Shown: positions 10,554-21,885, numbered from the stretch's first letter. The stretch is 64,000 nucleotides of DNA from Epiperipatus broadwayi (GCA_028023455.1 JAQFVV010000013.1:1426001-1490000), one strand, 5' to 3'. The notes: generated by a model from the letters alone, not told the origin. Made by a program: numbers and translations.

Positions 10554-10718
10554 AGGATTGTGGGATATAAGGTATTACACATACATCTATTCCTTAAAAA
10601 ATATTTTTTTTAGTTATATCACATATAAACAACACATAGGATTGTGGGATATAAGGTATTACACATACATCTATTCCTTAAAAATATTTTTTTTAGTTAT
10701 ATCACATATAAACAACAC
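10554..10718. repeat. Tandem duplication, 84-bp unit, two copies
   Basis: Two head-to-tail copies beginning AGGATTGTGGGATATAAGG, at 10554 and 10638, and ending in ATAAACAACAC. They differ by one A in an A-run and are otherwise identical by eye, so the duplication is recent. Confidence 0.95.
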
Positions 10719-13000
10719 TTAGTGTGATCCTGAATCAGTTAGTACCGAAATACATTGTATAGCACTCCATGGTAAAAAAATAATAATAACTGTATATTGG
10801 CAGTTCAGTTAAGTTCTATTCAAACTGTGTTAAAAACATTTTCTTCAATTTATGTGCAGCAAAAATAAAATCTATAAAAAAGCAATATCCTAAAAATAAA
10901 AATAATAAAATTGAACTTTTTTTTTTGTTAATTTTGCATATATTTATAAAATGGAAAATTTTAGTGAATGTGTTTTAAAATGTCCATTTTAATAATAGCT
11001 TTATTATATTCTTTGTAAAATTATATTTAAAATTGAAGTAATACCTATTATGGTTTATGTGCTATTATTAAAAAATAAATGATATGATAAGAATATCATT
11101 TCTTCTGTAATGAAGCAAATAAAACTTATACTATGCAATTATTTGTTTTCATATCTTTATTAAAAATATCATTAGCAAGTTATATTTTGAAAATACAAAT
11201 ATATATGTTTTAATATACATTTTCCTTTTTTTTTTTTTAAGAATAATTTTATCTCCTGAAAAATAATTATAAAGCAACAATTCATCAGAACTTAATAAAA
11301 TTTTCATTTCTTATGTCAAAAAGATTATTCTTGGTAATAAAAAAATATAGACAATTTTTAATATGCATTATAATCCATATCAATTGTTTATGAATGCTCA
11401 CATAATTTAATTATTATTTATTTTAAATTTTTGTTTTAAAAAATCTTTGCAATTTAAAAAAATTAAAAATTGATCATAAATCCAAGAAAAATATAATCAT
11501 TATTGAAAAACTTGAATGATGTATATTGTATGTTTTTTCCCAACCAATTTAAATGAAATACAGCTTATGTATAGTAGGAAACATGTTAATTTTTTGACTC
11601 TAACCATTCTTGTTGATATAACTAAAAAATTAGCTAAATCTTCCCTGAGATTTGTGCCATATATGATAATAAAATCTATCAAAATTCATCAGTTTTCTGT
11701 TACAAGCCATTAATAGATAGATTCTCATTTTATTTTATATACATAAGTTTTTTAGTCTTATTTAGGTTTAAGACTGTATGAACTTATGGAAAAGTTACTT
11801 GGAAATATATTTGTAATTATTGATTTAGTCTCTCAATGCAAATTTTATATTCACTTCTCTTTCAAATCATTTAATAGATTATACTAGATCTGCACTTTAG
11901 TTATATGTATATCATATCTTCTCTACCGCAGATTTTATATATCTTCTTCTAACTTACTTTTCAAATCACTCCATATAGATAATTTCTCCTTAAAGTCATT
12001 TAATATATTTTTGCATGTGTGATTAGTTAAACCACTTAGACTAACATTTGGCTCTAAAAAGTGTTTTGATTTTCAAATTTAATGTCATTTTTGCACATTT
12101 ATATATAGTAAGAAATGTTTTGTATTAAATGGAAAAACTAAATTTGCCTCAAGCCAAATACAGTATCATAATGATAACATGATATACCATCTCTCATCAT
12201 AACCATTTCTAGCAATATGTTATTAAAGTATGTATAAATACCAAAAATATTAACATTCACTCTTTTAAAATCTTACAACAATGCAGATAAGTAACTTAGA
12301 TATTTAACCAAAATGAAATATAAGATTACTCTGTACTAAATTGAATATGTTAAATTTACTTAAATTGCCCTTAAGCAGATTTAATATAATGATAATTTAA
12401 GTAGAATTAAAGTTTAAGGTTATTTTCAAGGGCTTCATTAATTATTTCTTAGTAAGTAATTTAATGCTGTAGAACAAACACTCTTAATGTATAAAAATAA
12501 TTGATTATTAATAGATCTTGTTCTCTATAAAAATAAAACTATATTTTACATTGATACTTTTAATCTTATTAATATAATTGTAAACTTATAAAGATAATAT
12601 AATTTTATAATCTGTGAAATTTGATATAAAAAAAGTTGACAAATATTTGTGAAATTATGTTTAAAAGACATTTTAAATTGTAGTAAAGTGTTAATACTAC
12701 TAATAAAAACACTTCTTTTAAGCACTTTATATTACTTTAGATTTTATTTGTTACACTTGCAAAATAGTTAACAGTTTCAACTGTTTGCAATCTTCCTCAA
12801 ATTTTTTAGTATTTAATATTATGAATGCGTGATTAAAGTCCATTTGTGTCTTGGGGCATATTTTTTCAATTTCTGATGGATTTGGAGAGTGAAGCATCAA
12901 ATGACAGCAAATTTTTATTTAACTAAATATTTTTTAATACAATATTTTTTTGATTGTGAGATAATATGCAGAAAGTATAGATCTCCTGGAGTAGTAGATA
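10719..13000. other. No gene recognised
   Basis: Very A/T-rich sequence with no conserved-looking coding frame and no repeat that I can match elsewhere in the window. Confidence 0.55.
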
Positions 13001-13004
13001 ATAC

Positions 13005-13235
13005 ATCACTTTCATACACCTGATATGGAATTTGAATTTGGGCTGGGTGAATCTTGAAAATTATTTCATATAACAAATAGGTGTGTGATTTTTTTTTTGG
13101 GGGGGGGGCAGGGGAGTAGCCAGCCCATAACTAATCCAGGTAACCATTTAGTATTAATGAATAAATCAGTGTTTGGTTCTTATCAATTAGATCTTTATGC
13201 CAGGTTGCAGATTAATCTACATTAGTCATATGAGG
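13005..13235 (+). repeat. SINE-like dispersed repeat, family S1, copy 1
   Basis: It matches copies at 20.6, 42.1 and 43.2 kb in order: a TTTGAATTTGGGCTGGGTG block that resembles a Pol III B box, a T-rich stretch running into a G-run (about 13089-13107), AGTAGCCAGCCCATAAC, then ATTAATGAATAAATCAG. The family has no coding potential and is read as a tRNA-derived SINE relic; the A box is not secure. Confidence 0.6.
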
Positions 13236-13276
13236 AGTGTTGTGCACTGCAAAAACAAGAAATATATTATAATATA

Positions 13277-14370
13277 ATGCTGCCTTCACTGCTAATGGGA
13301 GTGAGGCTTGTGCTTCAATGCATGCTTAGCTTATGGTTTATCTTTACCATAGCAATTGGATTGTTTATAAATAATTTTTATTATTGTACTAACTTTTTTT
13401 TTAATGTACAAAAGAAAAAAAAGTTGGAAACTAAAAATGTATTCTTGTTTTATTATAATTATTAACAAAAAAATTTAATGCTTAATTTCTTAGGAGATCA
13501 TAAGTGACAGGTTGCACTTTGATTGAGGAACTTGTAATTTTCAAATCTATGTTACCACTATTCTAAACCACATGTGACACTTGTAAATATAATTATACAT
13601 GATTAATGAAGGCCTATATAACCATTTGTAAAATACCTTCATTAATTTTTAGCCTTTTTTAAAAAACATACTTTGTATTTTATATTTTAGTTTAATAAAA
13701 AGTATTGTTGCATGATAATTATTAAAAATAATATAAAATAATTATATTATAATCAATAAATATTTTTTCATGGGACTAAAGATTCAGGATAGTCCTTGTT
13801 GGTTGTGGTTAATCTTTTCTGAAATAAACACATAATGAATTCATGATAAACATGGAAATGAATTTTAATAGAATAGTATTTATAATTTTATTGTGAGTGT
13901 AGCATTATAAAACTGCAGTATTTATCTTTATATGTTAATGTATAATATAAGCAATGTATGAATAAAAAAAATATTATTTTATACTGATCATATATTTATT
14001 TAAAAACAGTTACAGATTAAATATAAAAATAAGTTTTACATAAAAATAAATAAAAATAGGAATTAAAAAGTCCATTTATTTTATAAAATTTATATTTATT
14101 TAATTAGACTGACTGACTGATGCTTTCATTCTTTTTAAAAAAGTACATATAATCTGTTTTAACTATATTTACCTATAGCTGTTACACATTAAAATTTGAA
14201 AAGATGTTTAAAAGTGGATTATTTTTTTAAAACATAATTACAGATTTTTTTTTTTTTTTGACTTTCTAATAATTGATAATGAAAATTTGGCAACATTTTT
14301 TCTCTCCTAAATGATTTTTGTTTCTTTAAATGAATAACAGCATTAAGTTTTTTTTGTTATAATCATAGCT
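13277..14370. other. No gene recognised
   Basis: A/T-rich. A 62-codon frame at 13277-13465 begins with a hydrophobic stretch but ends in low-complexity Asn/Lys/Tyr and has no homologue I recognise. Confidence 0.5.
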
Positions 14371-14380
14371 ATGTAAAATT

Positions 14381-15286
14381 ACAATCTTTGGTTCTTTTTC
14401 TGATTGTGTAGTATATCCACCTGATGGTGCTGTTGCTTGCAAAAATAATCAAATGTAACGTTACTGGGCTGATAAATTTTTGCTTTCTGCTCTTCACCAA
14501 TTTATCAAATTATTTTTTAAAAATTTATGATGGGAAATTATGTTTACAACATTTCCGATGTTATTTAACTCAATTTTCATTTTAAAAATATTTAAAACCA
14601 AGAGTTTTAAAACGTGTCTTATTTTTTGACTGAAAATTAGAAAAAAATCAATGCTCTAGGCTCAGCAAACCAAGCTGTCAGTGCATAGCGCTGGAATATG
14701 GGGGGGGGTTGATGGTTTTGACGATCCAAAGGATCGTTCGATACATCCACTAGTCAGTGCATAGTGCTGGAATGGGCAGAGGGCCTCCGGTGGTTTTGCC
14801 AGTCCAAAGGACCGGACAATACATGCTCTAGTCTGAGCAGACATATATTATGATTTCCAGAACAACGGACAATGGCAGCCATTGTATTACTCTCATAGCT
14901 GTTCTTCCGCAAACATGCCTTTTCATGTGACTTATGGGAAGTGCTTCAATGATGTATACTTTTGTAATTATTTTCACCTTCAAAATGTTAAGGGAAATAG
15001 GGTGATGGACTTGCAATATATTTAATTTGAATGCACCTAAAAACACTTATGGTCTGTTGGATTCCATACATCCTCACATCCCACGGTAGTGATATATGAA
15101 GAGTGTGCTATTTCCATAGTGATGCGAAGCACAGCATGTACACCTAATAACAGCTAATATGAACAGAATTGTTCTAGAGGCTGTAAGTTGGGCCGTGTAA
15201 ACAGCATATTTCTGTGCTTTTGCAAGCAACAGAGCCATCAGGTGGACGCATTACACAGTTGGAAAGAGTACCCAATCTTTTAACAG
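14381..15286. mobile_element. Non-autonomous TIR DNA transposon, TE-A
   Basis: Imperfect terminal inverted repeats of about 60 bp pair 14384-14443 with 15219-15279. Their shared core is TCCACCTGATGG, then CTGTTGCTTGCAAAA. A 9-bp direct repeat, TGTAAAATT, flanks the element at 14372-14380 and 15287-15295 and is a plausible target-site duplication. The interior holds a 76-bp tandem repeat (14679-14832) and no transposase. A 9-bp duplication would suit a Mutator-like element, but I do not recognise the termini. Confidence 0.75.
14679..14832. repeat. Two-copy 76-78 bp tandem repeat inside TE-A
   Basis: Copies start CAGTGCATAG at 14679 and 14755. Each contains a small hairpin around TCCAAAGGA: GATCCAAAGGATC in the first, GGTCCAAAGGACC in the second. 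The paired changes preserve the complementarity. Both end near CTAGT. It is GC-richer than its surroundings. Confidence 0.85.
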
Positions 15287-15295
15287 TGTAAAATT

Positions 15296-17165
15296 TAATG
15301 CTTTTTTTTTCATCTTATGAAAGTTAAAAATTTATTTTGGAATATAATTGCCCTTACCACTCACAATAAATTTTCATTAAATGTTTATCTTTAGTAACAT
15401 TTTTTTCCACAAATCTTTATATTTTTAAATGCAGTCTTTGCTAGCATTTGATCACTATTGTATCTGCTGATAGTGCATTTTCAAATGACAGATAATATCT
15501 ATTCATTCGCCTTTAGTAATTTTCAATTTAAACTCTTAATAAATATTCTTTTAAGTTGGTGAAGATATTGGTTTCATAACTCCATCTATAAATATATATG
15601 TTTATACTATATAGATTAAAAACATAACTTTCACCATCATAGAAAGTACTAGACTATTATTAAATCATTTGCATCTTTTTTTTCTTTTTGTTTATTGTGA
15701 GCTTCCATTTTGTGAAATGGTTTTACTTTGTAAATGTCCATTCATGATACTGCAGAAAATTTTATCATCAGATTCTACAGTTTTCTAACTATGAACTTGA
15801 TAAATAAAGATATGACACAATCTGAAAAATAGTTATATTCAATTGCAAAAATATATAAATATTTGCTGAGAAATATATAAATTGTATATAATACTGTTTA
15901 TTATAGCTTTATTGCTGTAGCACATAAAAATATGAAATTAATAATTCTAATTAGAAATTTTATGCAAATATAACTATTTAGTATGAAAATTATGTTAGCA
16001 ATTGTTAGTTATGATAATTCAGATGATTATAAAGATTAGTGCTTTCTGTTGATCTTGATTCATCTTTGAAAGAGTTTTTTAGTATTAATGTAGATATTAA
16101 ATATAAGCTGGGAGAATCATGATGCTTTGTATATAAAATATTATAATTTAAAATAAAAAGTAACTAATATTAACATTATTAAATTTCTGCTGAGATATTT
16201 TTAAAAAAACAGCAACTTAGATATACATATATACAAGTTTATGGGTATACTACTCTTATGCTATCTTAGTAGAAGAGATGTATAGAATTATCAGCATTGA
16301 CAAATATTCACTTATAAAATAGTATGACTATTTTAATACCAGATGAAAAGAAGAACAAAGATAGGGAGCCACCCCTTTGCCCCCCTCCCCCGTTTAAAAA
16401 ATGGAATCGGAATTGCTCTGCATGTAATTAAAGGATGGAAACATGGTTAGGAAAAAAATTGAAATGCATGTAATTAAATGATAAAAATGTCACTGCATAC
16501 ACAAATACACAATTCTATTGTTATAATTGAGGCAAGGAAATGACCATTGGCTTGATGGTCAAGTCCTATGCTAACTTGAGTGGCTGAAGACATTAAGCTG
16601 AAAGGGAAAAAAGAAGAAAAATGGAAAGATAGAACACAGAGATTGTTTATAGTGAATTATTCAAAATAATTAAATAAAATAATTTTAGATTCATTCATAA
16701 TATGATAATAAAAATAATAATAAATTTATACAGATATATGAAGAAATATATATTGCAGGAGGCAAAACAAAAAGTAAAAACAGATTTAAGTGAATAATAT
16801 ATCGAAAGATTTTATTTGTAATTAGTTTACAAAAATGTTTTTAATATTGGCTAAGGAAAAGATTTATTTTGTATCTTTATTTATTAACAGTAACCGATTG
16901 TGCTTTTAGCTAGAGAAGCCAGATTCATAACACTCAAACCTTTTCCTTAGCCAAATTTCAGCAATTAATTACAAACAAGATAAGAAAAAGGATAACAACT
17001 TGGATTATGTAAATAAATGTGTATGAATGAAGATAAGATGCAGATGTGTATGAAGTGATAGAATACAACAAAGTAAAGCATTTAAAAAATGTTGATGCAG
17101 TGATAAGCTTAGTTGCTGATAAATACAAGTTCCTTGATCAATTCCTAGCAGATCATTATCATATT
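15296..17165. other. No gene recognised
   Basis: A/T-rich. A modest inverted repeat pairs TTGGCTAAGGAAAAG (about 16847) with CTTTTCCTTAGCCAA (about 16940). A C-rich stretch lies near 16371-16391. Confidence 0.55.
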
Positions 17166-17170
17166 GTCCT

Positions 17171-17256
17171 GCATGGTTTAGTGCAGTGGTAAAGTGGTAA
17201 ACTTTGGAGCTCAAGATCTGTGGATTAAACCCAGTTCTGGCACTCCTAGTGCACAC
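17171..17256 (+). repeat. tRNA-derived SINE-like repeat, family S2
   Basis: Begins GGTTTAGTGCAGTGGTAAAG (A-box-like TGGTAAAGTGG), continues CTTTGGAGCTCAAGATC and has a B-box-like GTGGATTAAACCC, then a GGCACTCC end. Minus-strand relatives occur at 19.4, 19.5, 21.9 and 50.1-50.3 kb. The sequence does not fold as a complete tRNA, so it is called a SINE head and not a tRNA gene. Confidence 0.6.
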
Positions 17257-17881
17257 TTTTTGTGAATTATTGAGAATAAACCATTTGATAATATAAATAG
17301 AATATAACCAACATGATCTTTGTACTTTAATCATTACTTAATTTGGAATGTCTTAATGAATAAAGAATTTAATTAATGAAAATAGAAGATAAATTTTTAA
17401 CAATTACAAAAAAAAAAAGTTTTTCAGGAAATGAAACATTAGCTTGTTAACAAAGAAAGAAAAAAAACAGCAACAAAAAAGATTTACATAATTTGCAAAT
17501 ATTTTTCTTTTACTATATGTGTTAATGATGTATAGGGTTTCATTATTTTATGACAGAATGCTAAATTTTAGATGTAAGAATAAATTATGATAAGGGGGAT
17601 GATATATAATGACAAATTGTTGATAATACATTTTAAAGTTTTAAAGTGCATTCTGATAGATTGTAAAAGTCCTAAAAAGAAATCACATACAAAATGGATG
17701 AAATAAGAAAGTTTGCTGGTATGTTGTTGGAGAAACTGGAATAACTTGGCATGTCAATCCTGCAGTTGATTATTTACTGTTTGAAAATTATGATGATATA
17801 ATATTCCAATGACTAGTTTTCTCGCATGATTTCAGGCAAAAAAACATTTTTCATAAATATATTTAATGAAGTCTTTAATGT
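17257..17881. other. No gene recognised
   Basis: A/T-rich, several A-runs. Minus-strand frames here run through the SINE and are artefacts. Confidence 0.5.
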
Positions 17882-17958
17882 AAGATTTTTCATCATTCTC
17901 CACTGCATCCCAAGCAACCAATACCCAAGACCACATGCATGTAAAAAAGATATATGAT

Positions 17959-18004
17959 CTCCAATATTAATATTTTATGTAGAATCAGTACTCATTAGTT
18001 GGGC
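17959..18004 (-). ncRNA. Degenerate hammerhead-like motif, HHR-A left arm
   Basis: On the minus strand the core reads CTAATGA (expected CTGATGA), the GAAA box reads AAAA, and flanking CCCAA and TTGG for stem I are kept. Two core changes make cleavage unlikely. It mirrors the better copy at 19120-19165. Confidence 0.5.
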
Positions 18005-18325
18005 CAGATCCTGTCAGTGTTTGGTTTATATTAAGATAGCAATTCCTTAAAATTTAATGGATAAGCTTCAATCTTCTCACCCTTTCAATTGTGTTCACTA
18101 TCCATTTTATTGAAAAACCAACAATGGAATGCTCAAAGCCCTTATTCGGTTTGATATTGTAGTCATACTTATATAGACATTAATGTCAATCTAACCCCTC
18201 GTATTTATATTAAGATATAATGTAATTTATTTATACTGAATATTTTCTATATATGTAATTAGAGAGATTTGAACTCAGGATTTTCAGTTATTCATTCTCC
18301 ATTTCAAATCTTTCTAATTACGTAT

Positions 18326-18776
18326 ATAGCCTAAAAACGATTTACTCGCTGACGAAGAAGCTTCCAAATAAACAAAACAAATTTCGCTTAAACTATTAAA
18401 TGGGCCAAGGGGTTTCGAGGTTTGCCCTCATATTCATGGCCGACGAAAGTAATAAATCTTTACGTAGTGTTATTAAATAACAAATATGCAAATGTAAATG
18501 CAAATCAGTTTGACCATTTTTTTGAAATGGGAAAACACGTGTCGCGTCTATTGATAGAATTGTTGTCGCAAACAATAAAGTACGCCTCTTTGATCTTTCT
18601 TTTACAGTCGTTGGTTTCAGGGCATACAATACACTACGTAAAGATTTATTACTTTCGTCGGCCATGAATATGAGGGCAAACCTCGAAAGCGCTTTACCCA
18701 TTTAATAGTTTTAAGCGAAATTTGTTTTGTTTATTTGGAAGCTTCTTCGTCAGCGAGTAAATCGTTTTTAGGCTAT
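18326..18776. mobile_element. 451-bp element with 145-bp terminal inverted repeats
   Basis: 18326-18470 pairs almost perfectly with 18631-18776, ends ATAGCC/GGCTAT, spacer 160 bp. The arms are GC-richer than their surroundings, with words such as GCTGACGAAGAAGCTTCC and CATGGCCGACGAAAG. It interrupts the HHR-A dimer at the centre of the palindrome. TACGT lies on both sides (TACGTAT at the left, TACGTTTT at the right). There is no transposase; open frames on both strands across it are hairpin artefacts. It is a MITE-like or foldback element of unknown superfamily. Confidence 0.8.
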
Positions 18777-19119
18777 TACGTTTTTAGGAGAAGTATATTA
18801 AATCGTTTTACAATTACGTATATAGAAAATAGTCAGTATAAATAAATTACATTATATCTTAATATAAGTTCAGCCTATCTCTACTATTACTATGTATGGA
18901 TATGGTCTGATAATATGAGGAGTTAGATTGATATAATGTCTATGATTACAATATCAAATCCAATAAGGGCTTTGTGCATTCCATTGTTGGTTTTTCAATG
19001 AAATGGATGGATGGATAATTAGAAGGATGAGAATATTGAAGCTTGTCCATTAAAGTTTGAGGAATTTGCTACCTTAATATAAACCGAGTACTGATTGTAT
19101 ATATGGGTGGGGGATTCTG

Positions 19120-19165
19120 GCCCAATTGATGAGTGCTGGTTTTGCATGAAATATGTATATTGGGA
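19120..19165 (+). ncRNA. Hammerhead-like motif, HHR-A right arm
   Basis: Stem I is perfect: CCCAA (19121-19125) with TTGGG (19160-19164). The core reads TTGATGA (19126-19132), so C3 is U. Stem II has GTGC (19133-19136) with GCAT (19144-19147), one G-U. GAAAT (19148-19152), loop ATGT and triplet ATA (19157-19159) give a two-pair stem III and a permitted cleavage triplet. Only C3 departs from the conserved core. Confidence 0.65.
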
Positions 19166-19383
19166 ATCATGTATCTTTTTACATGTGGTCACATATATCG
19201 GTTGCTTGAGGTGGAGGATTATGAATAGACTGAAAAATTCTGAGTTCAAATCCCTCTAATTGCATATATAGAAAATAATCAGTATAAGTAAATTAAACAA
19301 GTATTTTAAAACATTAATTGATTGACCACAAAAGAAATATCAAAATGAATAATTGAATGTTTATTGTGTTATAGTTTGTAAGA

Positions 19384-19477
19384 AATCTGAGCACTGGAAA
19401 TGACAGCTAGATCCATGGATTTATGGATCTTGAACTCCAAAGCTCACCATTCTACAACAATCCTAAACCAAATAGGA
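19384..19477 (-). repeat. S2 SINE-like copy
   Basis: Minus strand: TTTGGTTTAGGATTGTTGTA, AATGGTGAGCTTTGGAGTTC, AAGATCC and a GTCATTTCCAGTGCTCAGA end. It matches the 17.2-kb copy and those at 19.5, 21.9 and 50.3 kb. Confidence 0.6.
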
Positions 19478-19520
19478 TAAAAATAATCAAGTGATTTATT
19501 GTTTGAGAGTTCAAAAGAAT

Positions 19521-19603
19521 TTTGAGTGAGAGAGCTGTAGTCTTGACCCATGGACCATGAATTCCAAAGTCCATCATTCTACCACATTAAATTATGTAGG
19601 GCA
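19521..19603 (-). repeat. S2 SINE-like copy, shorter
   Basis: Minus strand: GTGGTAGAATGATGGACTTT, GGAATTCATGGTCCATGGG. Lies 45 bases from the previous copy in the same orientation, so the two may be a dimer or a split copy. Confidence 0.55.
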
Positions 19604-20295
19604 TCAAAATGAATTGTAATCAAAAGCAAATTATTTTTTTATAATATTATTATGATAATATGAAATCTTCAGAAAGTTTTATCAGTTGAAAATTCTCACT
19701 GGTTAAAAAAATATATTAAAAAAAAATCCCTCTTGAATGTAAATTAAATTTTTGAACTTGTTTTTATCTATCTTAAATTATCTGTGTGTCACAAATGAAA
19801 CATCATGAACTGATCAAATATTTTTTATCAAGCTATATGTTTTCAAAATATAAAATTTATCTTTCAACAATATCTATATGCAAAGTAATTTTTTTTTTAA
19901 AAAAATCATTTATTTGGATGTCTTGTTATATTAGATGTAACTTATCAAAAATGATGAATAAAAATTATTACAGAAGCTTTTAATGATTCAAATATTTAGT
20001 AAGTGTACATTTTTTTAGAGTAGATAATTGCTTCAAAATAACACCAAATCATGTTTAATGTCATTAATCTATTGAGTTACAATGAAGATAAACAATATTC
20101 AAATAAATCATTGCAGGAAAGATGCCTCTTCAACAGCTTTTCAAAAGAGAAAAGTGAATGAAAAGGCATTACTTACCAGGATTATCTAATGCTGGGTGAT
20201 GAGAGTTTTAATAGTGCTTTCATTCTTATTTTATCCTTTTAAAAACCCATGTCAGATGTTTTGCTGACTTATTTTAAGAGCTATTAAATGAACCA
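19604..20295. other. No gene recognised
   Basis: A/T-rich; a 65-codon frame at 19786-19983 has no recognisable motif. Confidence 0.5.
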
Positions 20296-20299
20296 AAAA

Positions 20300-20392
20300 T
20301 CTTAAAACTTGTTTGGAACTTGGTCAAAATTTGAATCCCAGATGATAAGCATGGCAAACAGATATGTTAACACTAAACCATAGGATCTTTCA
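20300..20392 (-). repeat. tRNA-like SINE head
   Basis: Minus strand reads TATGGTTTAGTGTTAACATA, TCTGTTTGCCATGC, ATCTGGGATTCAAATTTTGA: an A-box-like block followed, 30-odd bases on, by a B-box-like GGGATTCAAAT. A decayed tRNA-derived SINE is the simplest reading. Confidence 0.5.
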
Positions 20393-20607
20393 GGCAATTT
20401 AAATTAATTTTCACAGATTTTGGACAATGAACTTCAAATTTCAGCTTGAATTTTAATAAATATATGTATATTTATAAATAAATGCTTGAACATTTTTTGA
20501 TCGCAATTACTTTTGTTATTAGATATTATTGTTCTAGACTTTAATGATTTTTCATATTTGAAATAATATTTCTTGTTATCAGTTCAATGCTTATAATCAT
20601 GTAAATA

Positions 20608-20960
20608 TATGTGTGTGTACTTATGAAGAATCTCATGGTGCAAACTAATACAATCAGCCTGTCATTCCTATAACTTGGAGTTGGATTCAGGTTGGATAAA
20701 TGTGGAAATTTTTTTCAGTGGGCTTAGGATTTTCTTTTGGTAACCAGTTTATAACCAACCATCTGACCAGTCAATATTATTGATAAATGGTAACTAGATA
20801 TTTTTATCTAAAGAGTAAACTAGGATGGAAAACTTCTCAAACCTTCTCCAGCCATAATTGACAAACCTGGAGGCCACCAACTTCTTCTCTGGGTTTTAAT
20901 GAATAGTTCTTGGATCAGCATTTACTCTGCAGTAGCTATTTTATTCATATACATATATGT
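20608..20960 (+). repeat. SINE-like repeat S1, copy 2
   Basis: The longest S1 copy: AATACAATCAGCCTGTCAT, then ACTTGGAGTTGGATTCAGG, GGGCTTAGGATTTTCTTT, AACCAGTTTATAACCAACC, GGAAAACTTCTCAAACC and GTTCTTGGATCAGCAT. The same order recurs at 42.1 and 43.2 kb. Confidence 0.65.
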
Positions 20961-21885
20961 ACCTACAATGAATTTGATGGGGAAGGGATTGGAACTGTCA
21001 TATAATTATATCAATGACTATGGAATTTTTGATTAATAAAGGATTTTTTTCTAGGCAATTGGAGTCTATATCTTCCTAATATTCTTTTTTTTTTTATTGA
21101 GTACCTCTTCCCTCAACCTTTCTCTAAACTGTCATTAATGCAAATATTGATTTCATCAATAGATATTAAATTGTCTAATAGATCTTTATTCAACTAAGAG
21201 AAGCAAATTATCCTTGCATATCTACCATGGCAAATTACTCTTATTTTGATATTCATTAAAAGATTTGAAACTTTCAGATTTAAAAATATTGAAGTTATGC
21301 CAGTTTAGAAAAACAGTTTGTAATTAGTTCACAAACTATTTTATTAATCTCGATTATAAACTGAGCTGTAATTGATATTTTTACTTTAAGGTGATATATA
21401 ACAAACTAAATAACATATTACTCATGTCTCAAACTTTTTTTAAGCTAACTTAAACTATAAATTAATCTATTCACCACTAACAACTAGTGTGCTTTGCATA
21501 AATTATGTTTATACTAATGGTAGTGTATGAATAAAGATTTTCATGATTTAATGATTTTTATAATAACTATGATTGTTATATGTCACCATTAATCAAAAGG
21601 TCAAAAATCTTACATTAACTTCATATATATGAGATTCTAAACAATGCCTTATTGCATTTTATTACTTCAACTGTGTTCTTAGTTGTATAGATAGATACCT
21701 TAACTTGTCTTTTAAATAAAACCAATTTGAAAATTCTGCATATGGAATTAAGGAAGTGATATTGAATTGAAATATTATTATTATAGTTTTGAGAAAGTGA
21801 GTTGCACCCTATAAAATTATTGCAAGAATCCACTATATATATATATAGAAATAAATAAAAATTAAATAGTATATTATTCAGGAAT
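20961..21885. other. No gene recognised
   Basis: A/T-rich, ends in a short TA repeat near 21834-21846. Confidence 0.5.

Larger units (their letters stand above)
17882..19297. mobile_element. Giant nested palindrome built from HHR-A units
   Basis: Outer arms of about 375 bp pair: 17882-18258 is the inverse of 18815-19225. Landmarks read in mirror order: CCCTTATTCGG or its complement, ACCAACAATGGAATG, AAGCTT, the hammerhead, and the GACCACATG block. Each arm is an HHR-A element running outward. The right arm's 3' tail (from 19258, TATATAGAAAATAATCAGTA) reappears at its 5' side (from 18820), 443 bases earlier. The left arm shows the same junction at 18225-18300 on the minus strand, where GAGTTCAAATCTCTCTAATT precedes the unit start. 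So units were joined head to tail before or during insertion. The interior is a separate TIR element (18326-18776). Confidence 0.85.

Noticed and set aside
14400-14445. A hammerhead core in CACCTGATGGTGC
   Set aside because: The box reads CTGATGG, with A9 changed, and no GAAA follows; it is the TIR core of TE-A.
17171-17256. A tRNA gene
   Set aside because: A- and B-box-like blocks are present, but no acceptor stem pairs and diverged relatives occur elsewhere in the window, so it is a SINE.
17005-17334. 109-codon minus-strand frame
   Set aside because: It runs through a tRNA-derived SINE head and has no motif.
18348-18400. A hammerhead core CTGACGA in the inner TIR
   Set aside because: The first box fits, but no GAAA box follows at a usable distance on that strand.
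18396-18701. Open frames on both strands across the palindrome centre
   Set aside because: They read through the 145-bp TIRs in both directions, so similar peptides appear on each strand by symmetry.
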